Below are positions 44,263 through 54,072 of a DNA stretch of 64,000 nucleotides, piece by piece. Each line of letters opens with the position of its first letter. Within the stretch, counting starts at the first letter, position 1. Source of the DNA: Ignavibacterium sp. (GTDB lineage Bacteria > Bacteroidota > Ignavibacteria > Ignavibacteriales > Ignavibacteriaceae); contig JAGXRK010000001.1 of assembly GCA_018335755.1 (NCBI GenBank), forward strand, positions 62,001 through 126,000, read 5' to 3'. Made by a program: the position numbers and the translations under genes. The notes beneath the pieces were generated by a model, which had not been told where the DNA came from, searched no databases, and saw only the letters and a list, made by a program, of their open reading frames with translations.

Positions 44263-45121
44263 TCAGGGTTTCTCGCCGTATTCGATACCATTGATTCTTG
44301 CATATTTACAAGTATAAGCCCCAACCCGATGGAATTCGAACTGATAAAGTCCAATTCCCTTAACAATTTTGTATCTTGGATAATAATTAATAATTAATAA
44401 TTAAACTGCGGGTCAATCTCATCTCACCCAAAATATTTTCATCTTCAATTCCGTAACAATATGAATAGAAAGTGCGGTATGGGTCATTAAGCATATTGCT
44501 TCTAAACTTTTGACCTGCCTTAGCTGGCAAACTGTCAATAATCATTTCCATCTCATAATAAGGAAAATATCTGTAAACTAATGCACTGTTACTATCTATC
44601 CTTTCTAACCCTATTTCAATATAGCTACCGCCGGGAAGACTCTTAAATACAGATACGAAATAATGCGGATTATTAACAGTCGTATCAGAAACTATTTCTA
44701 TTGAATATACCGGTGTGGAACCCTGGTAATATTCCCAATAATTCCCGATGTCAAGAGGATAATAATCAAGATACTCAGAAAAGTTTATCAGTCGGATTTC
44801 CGCTTCGGAAGTTAAATCAGCTTGAACAGTTATGAATATTGAGTCGTAATCAAACCCGGGTTTGTGAGCGTAAATCATATAATCTCCCGGAGTTATATTA
44901 TCCATGGAAAAGTAGCCAATTGAATCTGAATGAGTTTCTTTTGTTTTAGGATATGTGGTTATCTTAACCTCTGAAAGAGGGAGGTCGGTGCCTGCTTCAA
45001 CTATAAACCCTTGAATTTTTCCGATCGAAACAGAAACGATGGGGTTTTATTCTTTATCATTTTTACAAGCTGTTATAATCAAAATGATAATAATTACTGT
45101 GATATAATTATATGATGCCAT
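44263..45121 (-). pseudogene. Lipoprotein gene broken by a nonsense codon and a 7-bp slippage frameshift
   Basis: From the ATG at 45121 a lipoprotein signal is read ('VIIIILIITACKNDKE') and then TAA at 45047-45049. The same frame continues with a carboxypeptidase-regulatory-like domain ('IGKIQGFIVEAGTDLPLSEVKITTYP', 'GYFSMDNITPGDYMIYAHKPGFDYDSIFI') and a larger domain, until it ends at 44387 inside a tract of three TAATTAA units (44384-44404). The expected C-terminus ('YYPRYKIVKGIGLYQFEF' to 'IEYGEKP') lies in the next frame. Removing one 7-bp unit restores one open frame of 283 residues except for the TAA. Two independent lesions make expression unlikely. ggagg upstream of the ATG is intact. 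Confidence 0.8.
44384..44404. repeat. 7-bp tandem repeat, three units
   Basis: Three exact TAATTAA units (44384-44390, 44391-44397, 44398-44404) preceded by a partial unit. The unit length is not a multiple of three, so loss or gain of one unit changes the reading frame of the surrounding lipoprotein gene. Confidence 0.9.
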
Positions 45122-45244
45122 TTTAATATCCTCCAGGCTGATGGAATTACTTACCTAACCTAGTATATCGTAAAGAACAATTAAAATCTAACCATTAGAA
45201 GAGTGTTTATCAATTAACGAATGGCAATTATAAACAGCAGTATT

Positions 45245-48200
45245 TCACAACTCCTTCACCAGCCCGGCATACTTCCTTTCAATTTTAAAATTAAAGCGGT
45301 AGAAATATTCCGGACGGAAAAAGCCGGTTGTTACAAATTTCACTTTTTCACCTTTTAGTCTGCTGAACAGTTCATTCATCAAGCCCTCGCTTATACCTTT
45401 TCTGCGGTAACGGTTTGCAACGACTATCTTTTCCATATGCACGGTTTCCTCGTCAGTGCGATAGTAAAATAATCCGCCGATGATAAAGCCCCTGTCGGAT
45501 ACAGCAACAAGGTACTGATGCTCCGGTCTGAAGTTCACATGAAGATTTGTTTCAATGAATAACTGATGGAGACGCGATATTTCTTTCGGATTTATTGGAT
45601 GACGAATAAGATATGAGTTGCCGTCATTATCCTGAAGCTGCACAACAAGATTAGGCTGACCGGCTGCTTCACCTTTTATCTTTAACAGTGCCGCAGTATC
45701 ACTTGGTTTAAGATGAGGATATCCAAGCCTGGTGATGAAGTACTCCTCTTTTTCTGTCAGTTCAAATTCAAAATGTAAAGTGGAAATAAGTTTGAGCGCC
45801 TCATCCCTTGTAATGGTACGGTTGCGTTGTTTTTTAACTATATCCCGCAATACAACTTTAAATCTTTCCTGTGAGTCAAAGAAAACAGTTTCAAGGAAAA
45901 ACCTTGTTCGCGTTGCCGGATATTCAATCTCAAGATCAAAAAGTCTGTAGGTTTCATACAGTTCATAAAGCATCTGAGCCTGTGCCGAATGCGACGCATC
46001 ATTGTTTAAGACAAACCACCGGTGGAATCTCTTAACTGCGAAGTACAATTGTTTGGGAAGAAAACCATGAACTTTTATTGTGTCGAGAAAGGTATCAATC
46101 CTGGAAAGAAAATGCTCTTTTAATTCAACATCAGACTTTAACAGTTCTCTTTTCAGTTTATTAATTAAAGAAACGCCATTTTCGTATCCCTCAACTTCAA
46201 TCATTGCTGAAAATATTGAGTTGGATATAGACGCTTTTTTTATGAAAGGATATTTTTCCTCCATTAGCTGAACGAATCTTGAATAGAAGTTCATAAAGAA
46301 TGAAAGGAGCGATTCAGTTTTCTGCCTGTTAGCAAAAGATGTTAAGATACAGCCGGTCTGATAGTCATGAGACGATACTTTAATATTTTCAGGTGAAGGA
46401 TCTACAAGCTCAAGTTTGTATTCTGCAAACTTCCAGAATCTCAAATAAGCAGAAGCGGCATTCCATCCGAAGAATTTCCATAAGCTTGTTATTTTATCGA
46501 GCGAAGCCTCATCATTTTTTCTGGATTCACGCTGAATGAATCTTGCAACGGAATCACCGGCATTAAACTCTTCCGTCCACAAATTAAATTCCTCCCACAG
46601 ACCGCCGAAACGGGATGCAAGCCGTTCACCTTTTATTTCTGTGCCCGCAATAATTATCCATTTAATTTCTTCATCAACTTTTTGGGAAGGTATATTTTTA
46701 TAAACATGCAGGGTGATATCGTATGAACCCTGGAACCGGGTCTGCACTGCAACACGATAAACTGTTCTGTCTTCAAGTGTATAAAGCCTGCTTATCCACA
46801 CACCGCCCGGCAGAAGATTATTTAAAGTTACAAGCACGCCGCCGGAAAATAGAAATACAGCTTCACGTATAACAGGTTTTTGAATAAGTGATCTTTTAAG
46901 ATGCGCCACTTCTGTTTCAGGAATATCCTGTTCAAAAACAAGCACGTCTTCCCAACGATATTCTTCACCTGTTTCAGGATCAATTGCAACTTTCAGATTC
47001 ATTCCAAGCCAGTTTCTAAGTCCCGCCCGTAATTCCATCCTTGCTTTATTCGCAAGGGTACGGATTTCCTTTTTACTGTAATACAATTCATATCGCAGAA
47101 ACAATCTTCTAATCTGTTTATAACTCAACGGATGATTCACTCCGAAACTGATCAGCAGACGCACAAGTGAAGGAACAGGAGTTTTACCGAGAGCAGTTTT
47201 CGGTTTCAGTTCCTGCATATAGTGATGAAGCACCTGCTCAATTTCAAATAGATTTTCGTCCCCGCGGCTGATATTATCAACATAAGAAACCAATTCATCA
47301 TCAAGAAGATCATAATTTATATCGAGATATGAAGTGAGCAGTTTCTTAAAATTCTCTTTTCTTAATTTCTGAGCGCCTGCACGGAATAGCTTTCTTCTTA
47401 TTTCAAGATCAGAATTAAGCTGGGGACGTAATACTAAGTGACTTGCAAGCCGAAAGACAGAATTTGTTTCATCATTTAACACTGAATTGAAGTATGAAGC
47501 TGCCGATTCACAATCGGCTTTGTTGTCGGACTGGAGCAGAATACCGGCATAATGCAGTCCGAGTAAAGAATATTCTTTACCTGCGAAAATTTTAGAAAAA
47601 CTTTTTCTTAACTCATCTGTTACCTTTATATCTGAAGTGTTATCAACAAAAAATATTTCCTTCTCGGCTTCTTTCTTTCTGTACCATTGGAAAATCCCTT
47701 CACCTGTGAAGTCGGTAAGTTCAACGTTTCCCAGCCAGTAAAAAGGATTAGTCAGAATGCTCTGGAGATCAACCTGTTTTGAATTTATTTCATAATGGTA
47801 GCTGCCGATTTGAAATATCCTTTTTTCTTCATCAACACATTTTATAATTAGTGAAGATTTCAGCTTTGGAATAGATAACAAATCACCCTTCATTTTTATA
47901 TCGCGACTGAGTGCACCTTTTTCTCTCAGGAACCAGTTCGGAATTTTGATTTCATATTTACCCAGCGGAATACCTATATGATCCTTCTGATACATTGAGT
48001 GTATGGTTGAATCAAAATTCTTTTCAATGTTTCTGCGCTTGTAAGTTCCTTTGGGAGTAAGCTCATTGAAATCTTCACTGAAAGATCTGTCAATCAGTCT
48101 GAAATCAACAATCCTTTCGAAGGGTGCGAGGAAGTTATTTACAGTTACTATAATGGTTGAAAAATACTCCTGCTTCTGCCCCTCATCCATTTTCTTAAGA

Positions 48201-50014
48201 GGTGAGCCGGGGGTTTCCTCGTCGGGAAAAATAAGCACTGTGTTAAACGGAAGATGATCACCAACAAGAAACACCTGCTTCACAAATTCAAAATCACGGA
48301 ACAGGTTTTCAATCTTCTGCGGAGCAATGGTTTCGCCCTTAACATTTTTATATATCTCCTTTTTGCGGTCAATGATTTCAATAAATCCCTCCGCATCCAT
48401 CCTCATTACATCGCCGGTAGGAAGCCAGCCGTCACGGGTGAAAGTATCCGCATAATCCTGATCGTAATAACCTAGCATTACATAAGGTCCGCGGATTAAT
48501 ATTTCTCCGTCATCACCGAGTTTTATTTCAATGCCGGGCAGAGCTTTGCCTAAAGAATTTTCCCTGTACTGGAACGGGGGAGTCATTGTTATTCCGCCCG
48601 TAGCTTCTGTCATTCCGAATCCGCTCATAAGTTCAATGCCGTACCGCTGGAAAAATCTGAATATGTCCGGTGGAAGATATCCTGCTGCAGATAATCCCCA
48701 TTTAAGCTCTCCTCCGGTTGCTTTCTTAACTTCATCAAGAATCTTTTCTTCATCCTCAACTTCAATATCAACTCTTGCGGTAATGTAATCGTAAAGCTGT
48801 ATCCATTTTTTAGGAATGGAAATAAATATTGACGGCTTTACAGACTGCATATTGGATATCATTGTTTCAACGGCGGGATTTTCCATAAAGCAATATTCCG
48901 CTCCCCAGAAAATTGCGCCTGTCATTTCAAGATATCTTCCGAATGTATGATAGAGCGGAAGGAAGGCAAGGTAACGGTCATCATCACCAATTCCGGGAAT
49001 TGCCATTGCACGGCAGAAGCGTTTGTACACTATGTTCATATGAGAAAACATAATGCCTTTTGGTTCGCCTGTTGTGCCGGACGTGTACATAAGTGTTGCA
49101 AGCGAGCCGGGTTCGATTGGAGAAGATGCGTTTTCATCGCTGACTGCCTTAAGTGATTTGAACTCATCAAAGCTTATTATCCAGTCGTCCGCCGCGTTTC
49201 CGTTTACCATCACAACGGTTTTTAAATGCTCAAGATCTTTTTTAACTGAGCGTATTTTAGAAAGCTGTTTTTCATCATCTGCAAATATCACCGCTGACTT
49301 TGCCTGGTTGAGTATGTATGAAATATGTTCAGGTACGGAGTTGGCGGGAATCATTACATTAACAGTGCCCGATGTTAAACAGGCAAGATCGAGCATTACC
49401 ATATCAATACTGTTCTCAAGCAGGAATGCAACAAACCTGTTTTCTTCCGGAATGTTTTTCAGCAGTTGTTTTATTGATGACCGGTATGACGATACAATTT
49501 CACTTGTCTTTTCCCAGTTATAATCAATGGCGGACTTTCCTTTTATAATGCGGAAAAGTTTTTTCTTCCGGTACTGATCCACTCTATGGTTAAACAGAAC
49601 ATCAAACGTATAAGAACTGCTGAGGATAAGAGAATGAACAAGATATTCCCACCTGTTCTCACCATAAACTTTCTGCACAAATGCCGATACTCTAAAAAGG
49701 TTTAGATAATTGTGAATTACAGAAACAGCACTTCTGTTTTCTTTGAGATTCAGACTGTTAAGATATTCACCAAAAGTGAAAAATAATTCTTTATCAACTG
49801 CGGACATAAACTCATCGGCTATTTCAGAACTGAAAAGAGATGAGAAAATATCCTCCCACTGTTTCAATTCTGTTTGGGAGTTGAGATGATCATCTTTAAT
49901 TGCACGGTTAAGCTCTATCTGAAGATTGTTTATCAGATCGCCGACTTCATCTTTTTCGAGTGAAGCTTTTCCGGCAAATACCTTATCACGTATTTCTGTT
50001 AATGATGAGTTCAT
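45245..50014 (-). CDS. AMP-forming acyl ligase fused to a long middle region and a GNAT domain
   Basis: A 1589-residue protein. Residues about 150-650 form an AMP-binding (acyl-CoA synthetase-type) domain: P-loop 'TLMYTSGTTGEPKGIMFSH', 'GFGMTEATGGITMTPP', 'GDVMRMDAEGFIEIIDRKKEIYKNVKGE'. Residues about 700-1430 are a long middle part that I do not recognise ('FQWYRKKEAEKEIFFVDN', 'LTNFANRQKT'-like helical runs). The last 140 residues are a GNAT domain ('VAVSDRGFIIGGLFYYR', 'MEKIVVANRYRRKGISEGLMNELF'). The ligase makes acyl-AMP and probably acyl-CoA; the GNAT may transfer acyl groups from such thioesters. No signal peptide or carrier-protein motif is seen. The ligand acid is unknown. Confidence 0.8.
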   Translation of the reverse strand: MNSSLTEIRDKVFAGKASLEKDEVGDLINNLQIELNRAIKDDHLNSQTELKQWEDIFSSLFSSEIADEFMSAVDKELFFTFGEYLNSLNLKENRSAVSVIHNYLNLFRVSAFVQKVYGENRWEYLVHSLILSSSYTFDVLFNHRVDQYRKKKLFRIIKGKSAIDYNWEKTSEIVSSYRSSIKQLLKNIPEENRFVAFLLENSIDMVMLDLACLTSGTVNVMIPANSVPEHISYILNQAKSAVIFADDEKQLSKIRSVKKDLEHLKTVVMVNGNAADDWIISFDEFKSLKAVSDENASSPIEPGSLATLMYTSGTTGEPKGIMFSHMNIVYKRFCRAMAIPGIGDDDRYLAFLPLYHTFGRYLEMTGAIFWGAEYCFMENPAVETMISNMQSVKPSIFISIPKKWIQLYDYITARVDIEVEDEEKILDEVKKATGGELKWGLSAAGYLPPDIFRFFQRYGIELMSGFGMTEATGGITMTPPFQYRENSLGKALPGIEIKLGDDGEILIRGPYVMLGYYDQDYADTFTRDGWLPTGDVMRMDAEGFIEIIDRKKEIYKNVKGETIAPQKIENLFRDFEFVKQVFLVGDHLPFNTVLIFPDEETPGSPLKKMDEGQKQEYFSTIIVTVNNFLAPFERIVDFRLIDRSFSEDFNELTPKGTYKRRNIEKNFDSTIHSMYQKDHIGIPLGKYEIKIPNWFLREKGALSRDIKMKGDLLSIPKLKSSLIIKCVDEEKRIFQIGSYHYEINSKQVDLQSILTNPFYWLGNVELTDFTGEGIFQWYRKKEAEKEIFFVDNTSDIKVTDELRKSFSKIFAGKEYSLLGLHYAGILLQSDNKADCESAASYFNSVLNDETNSVFRLASHLVLRPQLNSDLEIRRKLFRAGAQKLRKENFKKLLTSYLDINYDLLDDELVSYVDNISRGDENLFEIEQVLHHYMQELKPKTALGKTPVPSLVRLLISFGVNHPLSYKQIRRLFLRYELYYSKKEIRTLANKARMELRAGLRNWLGMNLKVAIDPETGEEYRWEDVLVFEQDIPETEVAHLKRSLIQKPVIREAVFLFSGGVLVTLNNLLPGGVWISRLYTLEDRTVYRVAVQTRFQGSYDITLHVYKNIPSQKVDEEIKWIIIAGTEIKGERLASRFGGLWEEFNLWTEEFNAGDSVARFIQRESRKNDEASLDKITSLWKFFGWNAASAYLRFWKFAEYKLELVDPSPENIKVSSHDYQTGCILTSFANRQKTESLLSFFMNFYSRFVQLMEEKYPFIKKASISNSIFSAMIEVEGYENGVSLINKLKRELLKSDVELKEHFLSRIDTFLDTIKVHGFLPKQLYFAVKRFHRWFVLNNDASHSAQAQMLYELYETYRLFDLEIEYPATRTRFFLETVFFDSQERFKVVLRDIVKKQRNRTITRDEALKLISTLHFEFELTEKEEYFITRLGYPHLKPSDTAALLKIKGEAAGQPNLVVQLQDNDGNSYLIRHPINPKEISRLHQLFIETNLHVNFRPEHQYLVAVSDRGFIIGGLFYYRTDEETVHMEKIVVANRYRRKGISEGLMNELFSRLKGEKVKFVTTGFFRPEYFYRFNFKIERKYAGLVKEL

Positions 50015-50097
50015 TTTATTCTTTTATTTAAATTGTAGAAAATAGTCTGGTATGAAAATAAATATTTATGGGGATAGAAACTGTTATCAATTAAAAT

Positions 50098-50122
50098 AAA
50101 AAACCCGGACAAGCCGGGTTTT
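50098..50122 (-). terminator. Rho-independent terminator of citrate synthase
   Basis: A perfect 9-bp stem (aaaacccgg at 50100-50108 and ccgggtttt at 50114-50122) with a 5-base loop is followed on the minus strand by ttttttatttt. It lies 28 bases after the stop codon at 50150. Confidence 0.8.
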
Positions 50123-50149
50123 GAAAAACATATAATTATAAAATAACTT

Positions 50150-51460
50150 TTATTTAATTCCTGCAATATCTTCAAGCATTGCAGTTGTAAGAGATTTTGG
50201 TCTTTCAATCGGGTAACCGAGTGCACGGTCCCAAATAATGTTTGATACAACACCAAGCGCTCTTCCTACACCGAATAATACTGTATAGAAGTCATACTCC
50301 GTTAATCCGTAATACCATTGTATAACGCCAGACTGTGCATCAACATTTGGCCAGGGGTTTTTTGCTTTGCCCTGTTCCTGCAGAATAGGGGGAGTAACTT
50401 TATAAAGCACGTCGACATATTTGAATAACAGATCATCGGGCAGATGTTTTAAGCAGAATTCCCTCTGAGCCATATAACGGGGATCTGTTTTTCTTAAAAC
50501 TGCGTGTCCGAAACCGGGTATAACCTGACCTGAGTTCAAAGTATCCCAAACAAATTTTTTCATTTCGTCTTCGGTTGGAACTTTACCCTGCATCTGACCC
50601 ATAACACCCTGCAGCCATCTTAGTACTTCCTGGTTTGCAAGTCCGTGTAATGGTCCGGCAAGTCCGTTTATCATAGCAGAGATAGAGTAGTAAACATCGG
50701 AGAGAGCACTTGCAACAAGGTGACCGGTATGAGCACTAACGTTACCGCTTTCGTGATCGCTGTGAAGAATGAAATACATTCTTGCAACATCATCATAAGG
50801 TTTTTTGATTCCCATCATATGAGCAAAGTTGCCGCCCATATCAAGTTTAGGATCAGCAGGAATTATATCGCCGTTTTTATATTTCAATCTATAAATGAAT
50901 GAAGCCAATCTTGGAAGGCGTGCCAGTAAAGTTAAACCATCTTCATAAGTTGCTTCCCACATATTATCTTTGTTCAGATTGCCGGCTTCGTATTCTTTAA
51001 CGAATACAGATTCTCTCTGCATTGCAACTATACCTGCAGAAAGCATTGCCATTGGATGTGAATCGGCCGGAAGCGCTTTCAGCATATTGAACACGTACTC
51101 CGGAACATCTTTTCTTTTATTGAATTCATCGGCTACTTCCTCTACATCCTTTTGGGTTGGTATTTCACCGGTAAGTAATAAATAGAAAAATCCTTCAACG
51201 TAGGGCATTTCGCTACCGGGCACTTTAGGTAGTTTTTCCATAGTTTCGGGAATTGTAAATCCGCGGAATCTTATTCCTTCCATCGGATCGAGATATGAAA
51301 TATCAGTAACAAGACTTTTCACACCTCTTGCTCCGCCAATAACCTGTCCTATGTTAACTTCACCAACTTTTACATCACCGAATTCTTTAACAAGGCGGGT
51401 GGTACGCGGGCGCCACTCATCAATTTTTTCTTTGAGCTTGATTTTTAATGAATTGGACAT
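50150..51460 (-). CDS. gltA: Citrate synthase (eukaryotic-type)
   Basis: A 436-residue enzyme that condenses oxaloacetate with acetyl-CoA to citrate, opening the TCA cycle. The length and motifs ('LDPMEGIRFRGFTIPE', 'SAMINGLAGPLHGLANQEVLRWL' with a catalytic His, 'GQVIPGFGHAVLRKTDPRY' with the second His, 'IQWYYGLTEYDFYTVLFGVGRALG') match the eukaryotic-type (Si) branch found in several FCB bacteria rather than the shorter bacterial dimeric type. AGGAGGAG (51465-51472, minus) lies 4 bases before the ATG. It is a single gene with a strong terminator. Confidence 0.92.
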   Translation of the reverse strand: MSNSLKIKLKEKIDEWRPRTTRLVKEFGDVKVGEVNIGQVIGGARGVKSLVTDISYLDPMEGIRFRGFTIPETMEKLPKVPGSEMPYVEGFFYLLLTGEIPTQKDVEEVADEFNKRKDVPEYVFNMLKALPADSHPMAMLSAGIVAMQRESVFVKEYEAGNLNKDNMWEATYEDGLTLLARLPRLASFIYRLKYKNGDIIPADPKLDMGGNFAHMMGIKKPYDDVARMYFILHSDHESGNVSAHTGHLVASALSDVYYSISAMINGLAGPLHGLANQEVLRWLQGVMGQMQGKVPTEDEMKKFVWDTLNSGQVIPGFGHAVLRKTDPRYMAQREFCLKHLPDDLLFKYVDVLYKVTPPILQEQGKAKNPWPNVDAQSGVIQWYYGLTEYDFYTVLFGVGRALGVVSNIIWDRALGYPIERPKSLTTAMLEDIAGIK

Positions 51461-51767
51461 GTTTCTCCTCCTGTGATAAGGTTAAACTTGAAGTTGTTTC
51501 TCCCCTGATGAGTTTGTATGAAGATTATAAAATGTCAATTATGCCAAAGGTATTTCTTTGGATGAAAGTATATAGTGACTAAGAAATCTAAAAGACCTCT
51601 CCCTTTTGGTTGATGTGACAATATAAATTTCACACAGTCTCTGATCAGAGAAACAACAATTAATGTATTTTAATATACTAATAATAATAAATTATGTACA
51701 TAGCCAATTATTAAAAATATCAAGTTTAAATAGGCGAAATTCTTTAATATTTGCTTTTTGGAGGTTA
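51461..51767 (-). other. 307-base intergenic region
   Basis: It lies between gltA and the beta-CASP gene. The gltA ribosome binding site is at 51465-51472. Minus-strand TACCTTTG at 51545-51552 could be a distant -7 box. The rest is AT-rich with nothing else recognisable. Confidence 0.45.
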
Positions 51768-53132
51768 TTAGAAAACAATTTCTTTACCCGGCTTTGCAGC
51801 ATGAACTCTTTTCACTGGAAATAATTTCAGGATTTCTGCTCCCATCCAGTCGATTGCTTCACTTTCACCATGTACAAGAATAACTTTTTCGGGCTTCAAT
51901 TTTTTTACAATAGAGATGAGATCTTCTCTTTTTGCGTGAGCAGAAAAGCGGAAATTTCTTATTTCACATTTAACTTCGTTTGCTTCAGAAAATCCCGTCA
52001 TTCGTATCTTATCGCCACGCTTTGCATTTGTAATAATATAACCCGGTGTTTCGGGATCCATATATCCAACAGTAAAGATGGCGGTATTTTTTCTGTTCAG
52101 CCAGGTTCTTGCAAGATTAAAGGATGCGGTGCCGGGTATCATCATACCGCTTGATGCTAGAACAATACAAGGCTGTTTGAAAAACTCGTTCGTGTCTTCT
52201 ACTTCATTTATATCTTTTACAGGAATGTTTGATAGTTCAAATTCAGGATCAATCATATTAACCACATAACGATTATAATCATAAATACGGCTTATCTTTC
52301 TGCCAATTCCGCCCGTGTAAATATCAACAGGAGCAATTCTGCCTTTCTGTATCTGCTGCCATATAGTGGCAAGCATTTCCTGTATTTTACCAAGTGCAAA
52401 AACCGGGATTAAAACAGAGCCGCCATTTGTAAATATCGTATTCATCTCTTTTGCTAATCTTAACGATTCATCTTCCCAACTGTTAAGTAAGTTGGAATCA
52501 GTTGCACCGTAAGTTGTTTCAAGAATAAGAGTATCAACTTTTGTCTTCGGAATATTTCCGCCGGAAATTAATGTTTGATTTGTAAGGTTTATATCTCCGG
52601 TATAAAAAATTTTCTTTTCCTGATTTTCCAGAAGTATAGATGCGGAACCCAGAATATGTCCCGCATCATAAAATGTGCATTGAACTTTTGACTGATCGTT
52701 ATGAAGATAACCTGTCAAATCAAATTTTTCATTGTAAGCTTTATAGTCAATCGTTTTTATCAGAAGATCAACTTCATCGTGCGAATACACTTCAAAATTT
52801 TCGTCTTCACCAATTTCCTTTTTTAAAATAGAAACTGAGTTGTGCAAGGTAAGTTCTGAAATTGCGCGTGTCTGCGGTGTGGTTGTTATATGAATGTAAG
52901 GATGTCGTTTAACAAGAAAAGGAAGCGAACTTAGATGATCCTGATGAGCGTGAGAGATCAATACGTGATCAACAGTAAAGTTTTCAATAAGATTGTAATC
53001 CGGCAGAGATTCAAATCCGGTTTTACGGGGATGCATTCCGCAATCAAGTATGATTCCGTTTCCGTTAATGTTTAAGTAATAGCAGTTTGCTCCTATTTCA
53101 TCAGCACCGCCGAGAGGGAGGAAGGAGATCAC
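51768..53132 (-). CDS. Metallo-beta-lactamase/beta-CASP ribonuclease-like protein
   Basis: A 454-residue protein of the CPSF-73-like (beta-CASP) branch. The metal motif is 'SHAHQDHLSSLPF' (HxHxDH), with 'FYDAGHILGSASI' and 'FYTGDINLTN' completing the site; the beta-CASP and RNA-specificity parts show 'LETTYGATDSN', 'LASSGMMIPGTASFNLARTWL', 'FSAHAKREDL' and 'ILVHGE'. Members are RNA endo- or exonucleases or, less often, DNA repair nucleases. The start is the GTG at 53132 with AGGA nearby; no better ATG is seen in the N-terminal strand. Confidence 0.87.
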   Translation of the reverse strand: MISFLPLGGADEIGANCYYLNINGNGIILDCGMHPRKTGFESLPDYNLIENFTVDHVLISHAHQDHLSSLPFLVKRHPYIHITTTPQTRAISELTLHNSVSILKKEIGEDENFEVYSHDEVDLLIKTIDYKAYNEKFDLTGYLHNDQSKVQCTFYDAGHILGSASILLENQEKKIFYTGDINLTNQTLISGGNIPKTKVDTLILETTYGATDSNLLNSWEDESLRLAKEMNTIFTNGGSVLIPVFALGKIQEMLATIWQQIQKGRIAPVDIYTGGIGRKISRIYDYNRYVVNMIDPEFELSNIPVKDINEVEDTNEFFKQPCIVLASSGMMIPGTASFNLARTWLNRKNTAIFTVGYMDPETPGYIITNAKRGDKIRMTGFSEANEVKCEIRNFRFSAHAKREDLISIVKKLKPEKVILVHGESEAIDWMGAEILKLFPVKRVHAAKPGKEIVF

Positions 53133-53286
53133 CGGTCTATCCTGTATGAAGATTGGAATAGTGGAATGTTGGAGTATTGTAATAATTAATCATCATTGTT
53201 CCATTAATCCAATATTCCATAGAAAGCCATATATTACAATAAACCTTCTGCGTAGTTTCAATCTGTTGTTCCTATATCAATAAGAG

Positions 53287-53997
53287 TTATTCCTGTTTAT
53301 CTCTCTCTTCCTGTTCTCTTCGCATCTGTGCTTCAATATCACTAAGATCAACAGTGTTTAAAGAAATATCCTCCGGCACACGGAACCTGTCTTCAGGGAC
53401 GCGAACATCTTCTTCAATCTTTCTTGCTGTAACAGTAATGCTTACCGGACCCGAGCGTTGTTCGGATTTGAGTAAAACCCATTTCCAGTACCAGGCTCGC
53501 ATTCCGATATTTCTGAATTCATAAACATCACATTCTTTACCAAGAAATTCTTCGTTACCAAGTTTAACTCCGCCGAGTCTAATTATGGCCTGTTCACCCA
53601 ATTCATTAAAATACTGCTGACCTTCAAGCTCGATCTTTAATTCTTTAAGCTGGCTTTGTGATTTTGTACCGGTTTTAGTATCAAGATTAATTGTGTATTG
53701 CCAATCACCGTCGGTTATATTTAACAGGTTAGCAGTTTTTGAAAATTGTCCTACGGTAATAGTTGTATTGGAATACTCCGCTTGTCTTGAGCCCCAATTA
53801 TCAAAAAAGAGCCTGCGCGAACCTTCTTGTGAACCTGAAACATCGTATTCGATAATGGCAGATTTGATACCATATTTGCGTTCTTTAATCAAGGGAGATT
53901 TCGAACCATCAATGTCTGATCCATCTTTGCCGGAATCACCGCAGGAGAAAAAAGTCAATACTGCCGCAAGATATGTTAAGGTTAGTAATTTTTTCAT
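53287..53997 (-). CDS. Lipoprotein of unknown function
   Basis: A 236-residue protein with a lipoprotein signal ('YLAAVLTFFSC', then 'GDSGKDGSDIDGSK', acidic/Gly-rich like surface-routed lipoproteins). The body is beta-rich ('IKSAIIEYDVSGSQEGSRRLFFDNWGSRQAEYS', 'NITDGDWQYTINLDTKTG') and resembles the DUF4412-like or LolA-like half-barrel pattern, but the family is uncertain. The C-terminus is acidic and coiled-coil-like ('DIEAQMRREQEERDKQE'). A single gene with weak start signals. Confidence 0.65.
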   Translation of the reverse strand: MKKLLTLTYLAAVLTFFSCGDSGKDGSDIDGSKSPLIKERKYGIKSAIIEYDVSGSQEGSRRLFFDNWGSRQAEYSNTTITVGQFSKTANLLNITDGDWQYTINLDTKTGTKSQSQLKELKIELEGQQYFNELGEQAIIRLGGVKLGNEEFLGKECDVYEFRNIGMRAWYWKWVLLKSEQRSGPVSITVTARKIEEDVRVPEDRFRVPEDISLNTVDLSDIEAQMRREQEERDKQE

Positions 53998-54072
53998 AAC
54001 TAATATTTTTTATGATTTTTTATTCTTTTTCCTGATTAAAATTACTGAATGCTTTTCGATACTTCAAGCATT

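Noticed and set aside
6570..45049. Recoding of stop codons (readthrough in several genes)
   Set aside because: The three in-frame stops are TAG, TAA and TAA, and both codons end other genes normally. Two of the three genes carry further lesions, so decay is the simpler explanation; only the 5712/6600 pair stays open.
45245..50014. Nonribosomal peptide synthetase
   Set aside because: Only the ligase domain resembles one; no condensation domain and no carrier-protein serine motif could be found.
53133..53286. Repeats of 'ggaat' and 'ttcca' before the lipoprotein gene as an inverted element
   Set aside because: The arms match poorly on inspection; I cannot support a clear hairpin.
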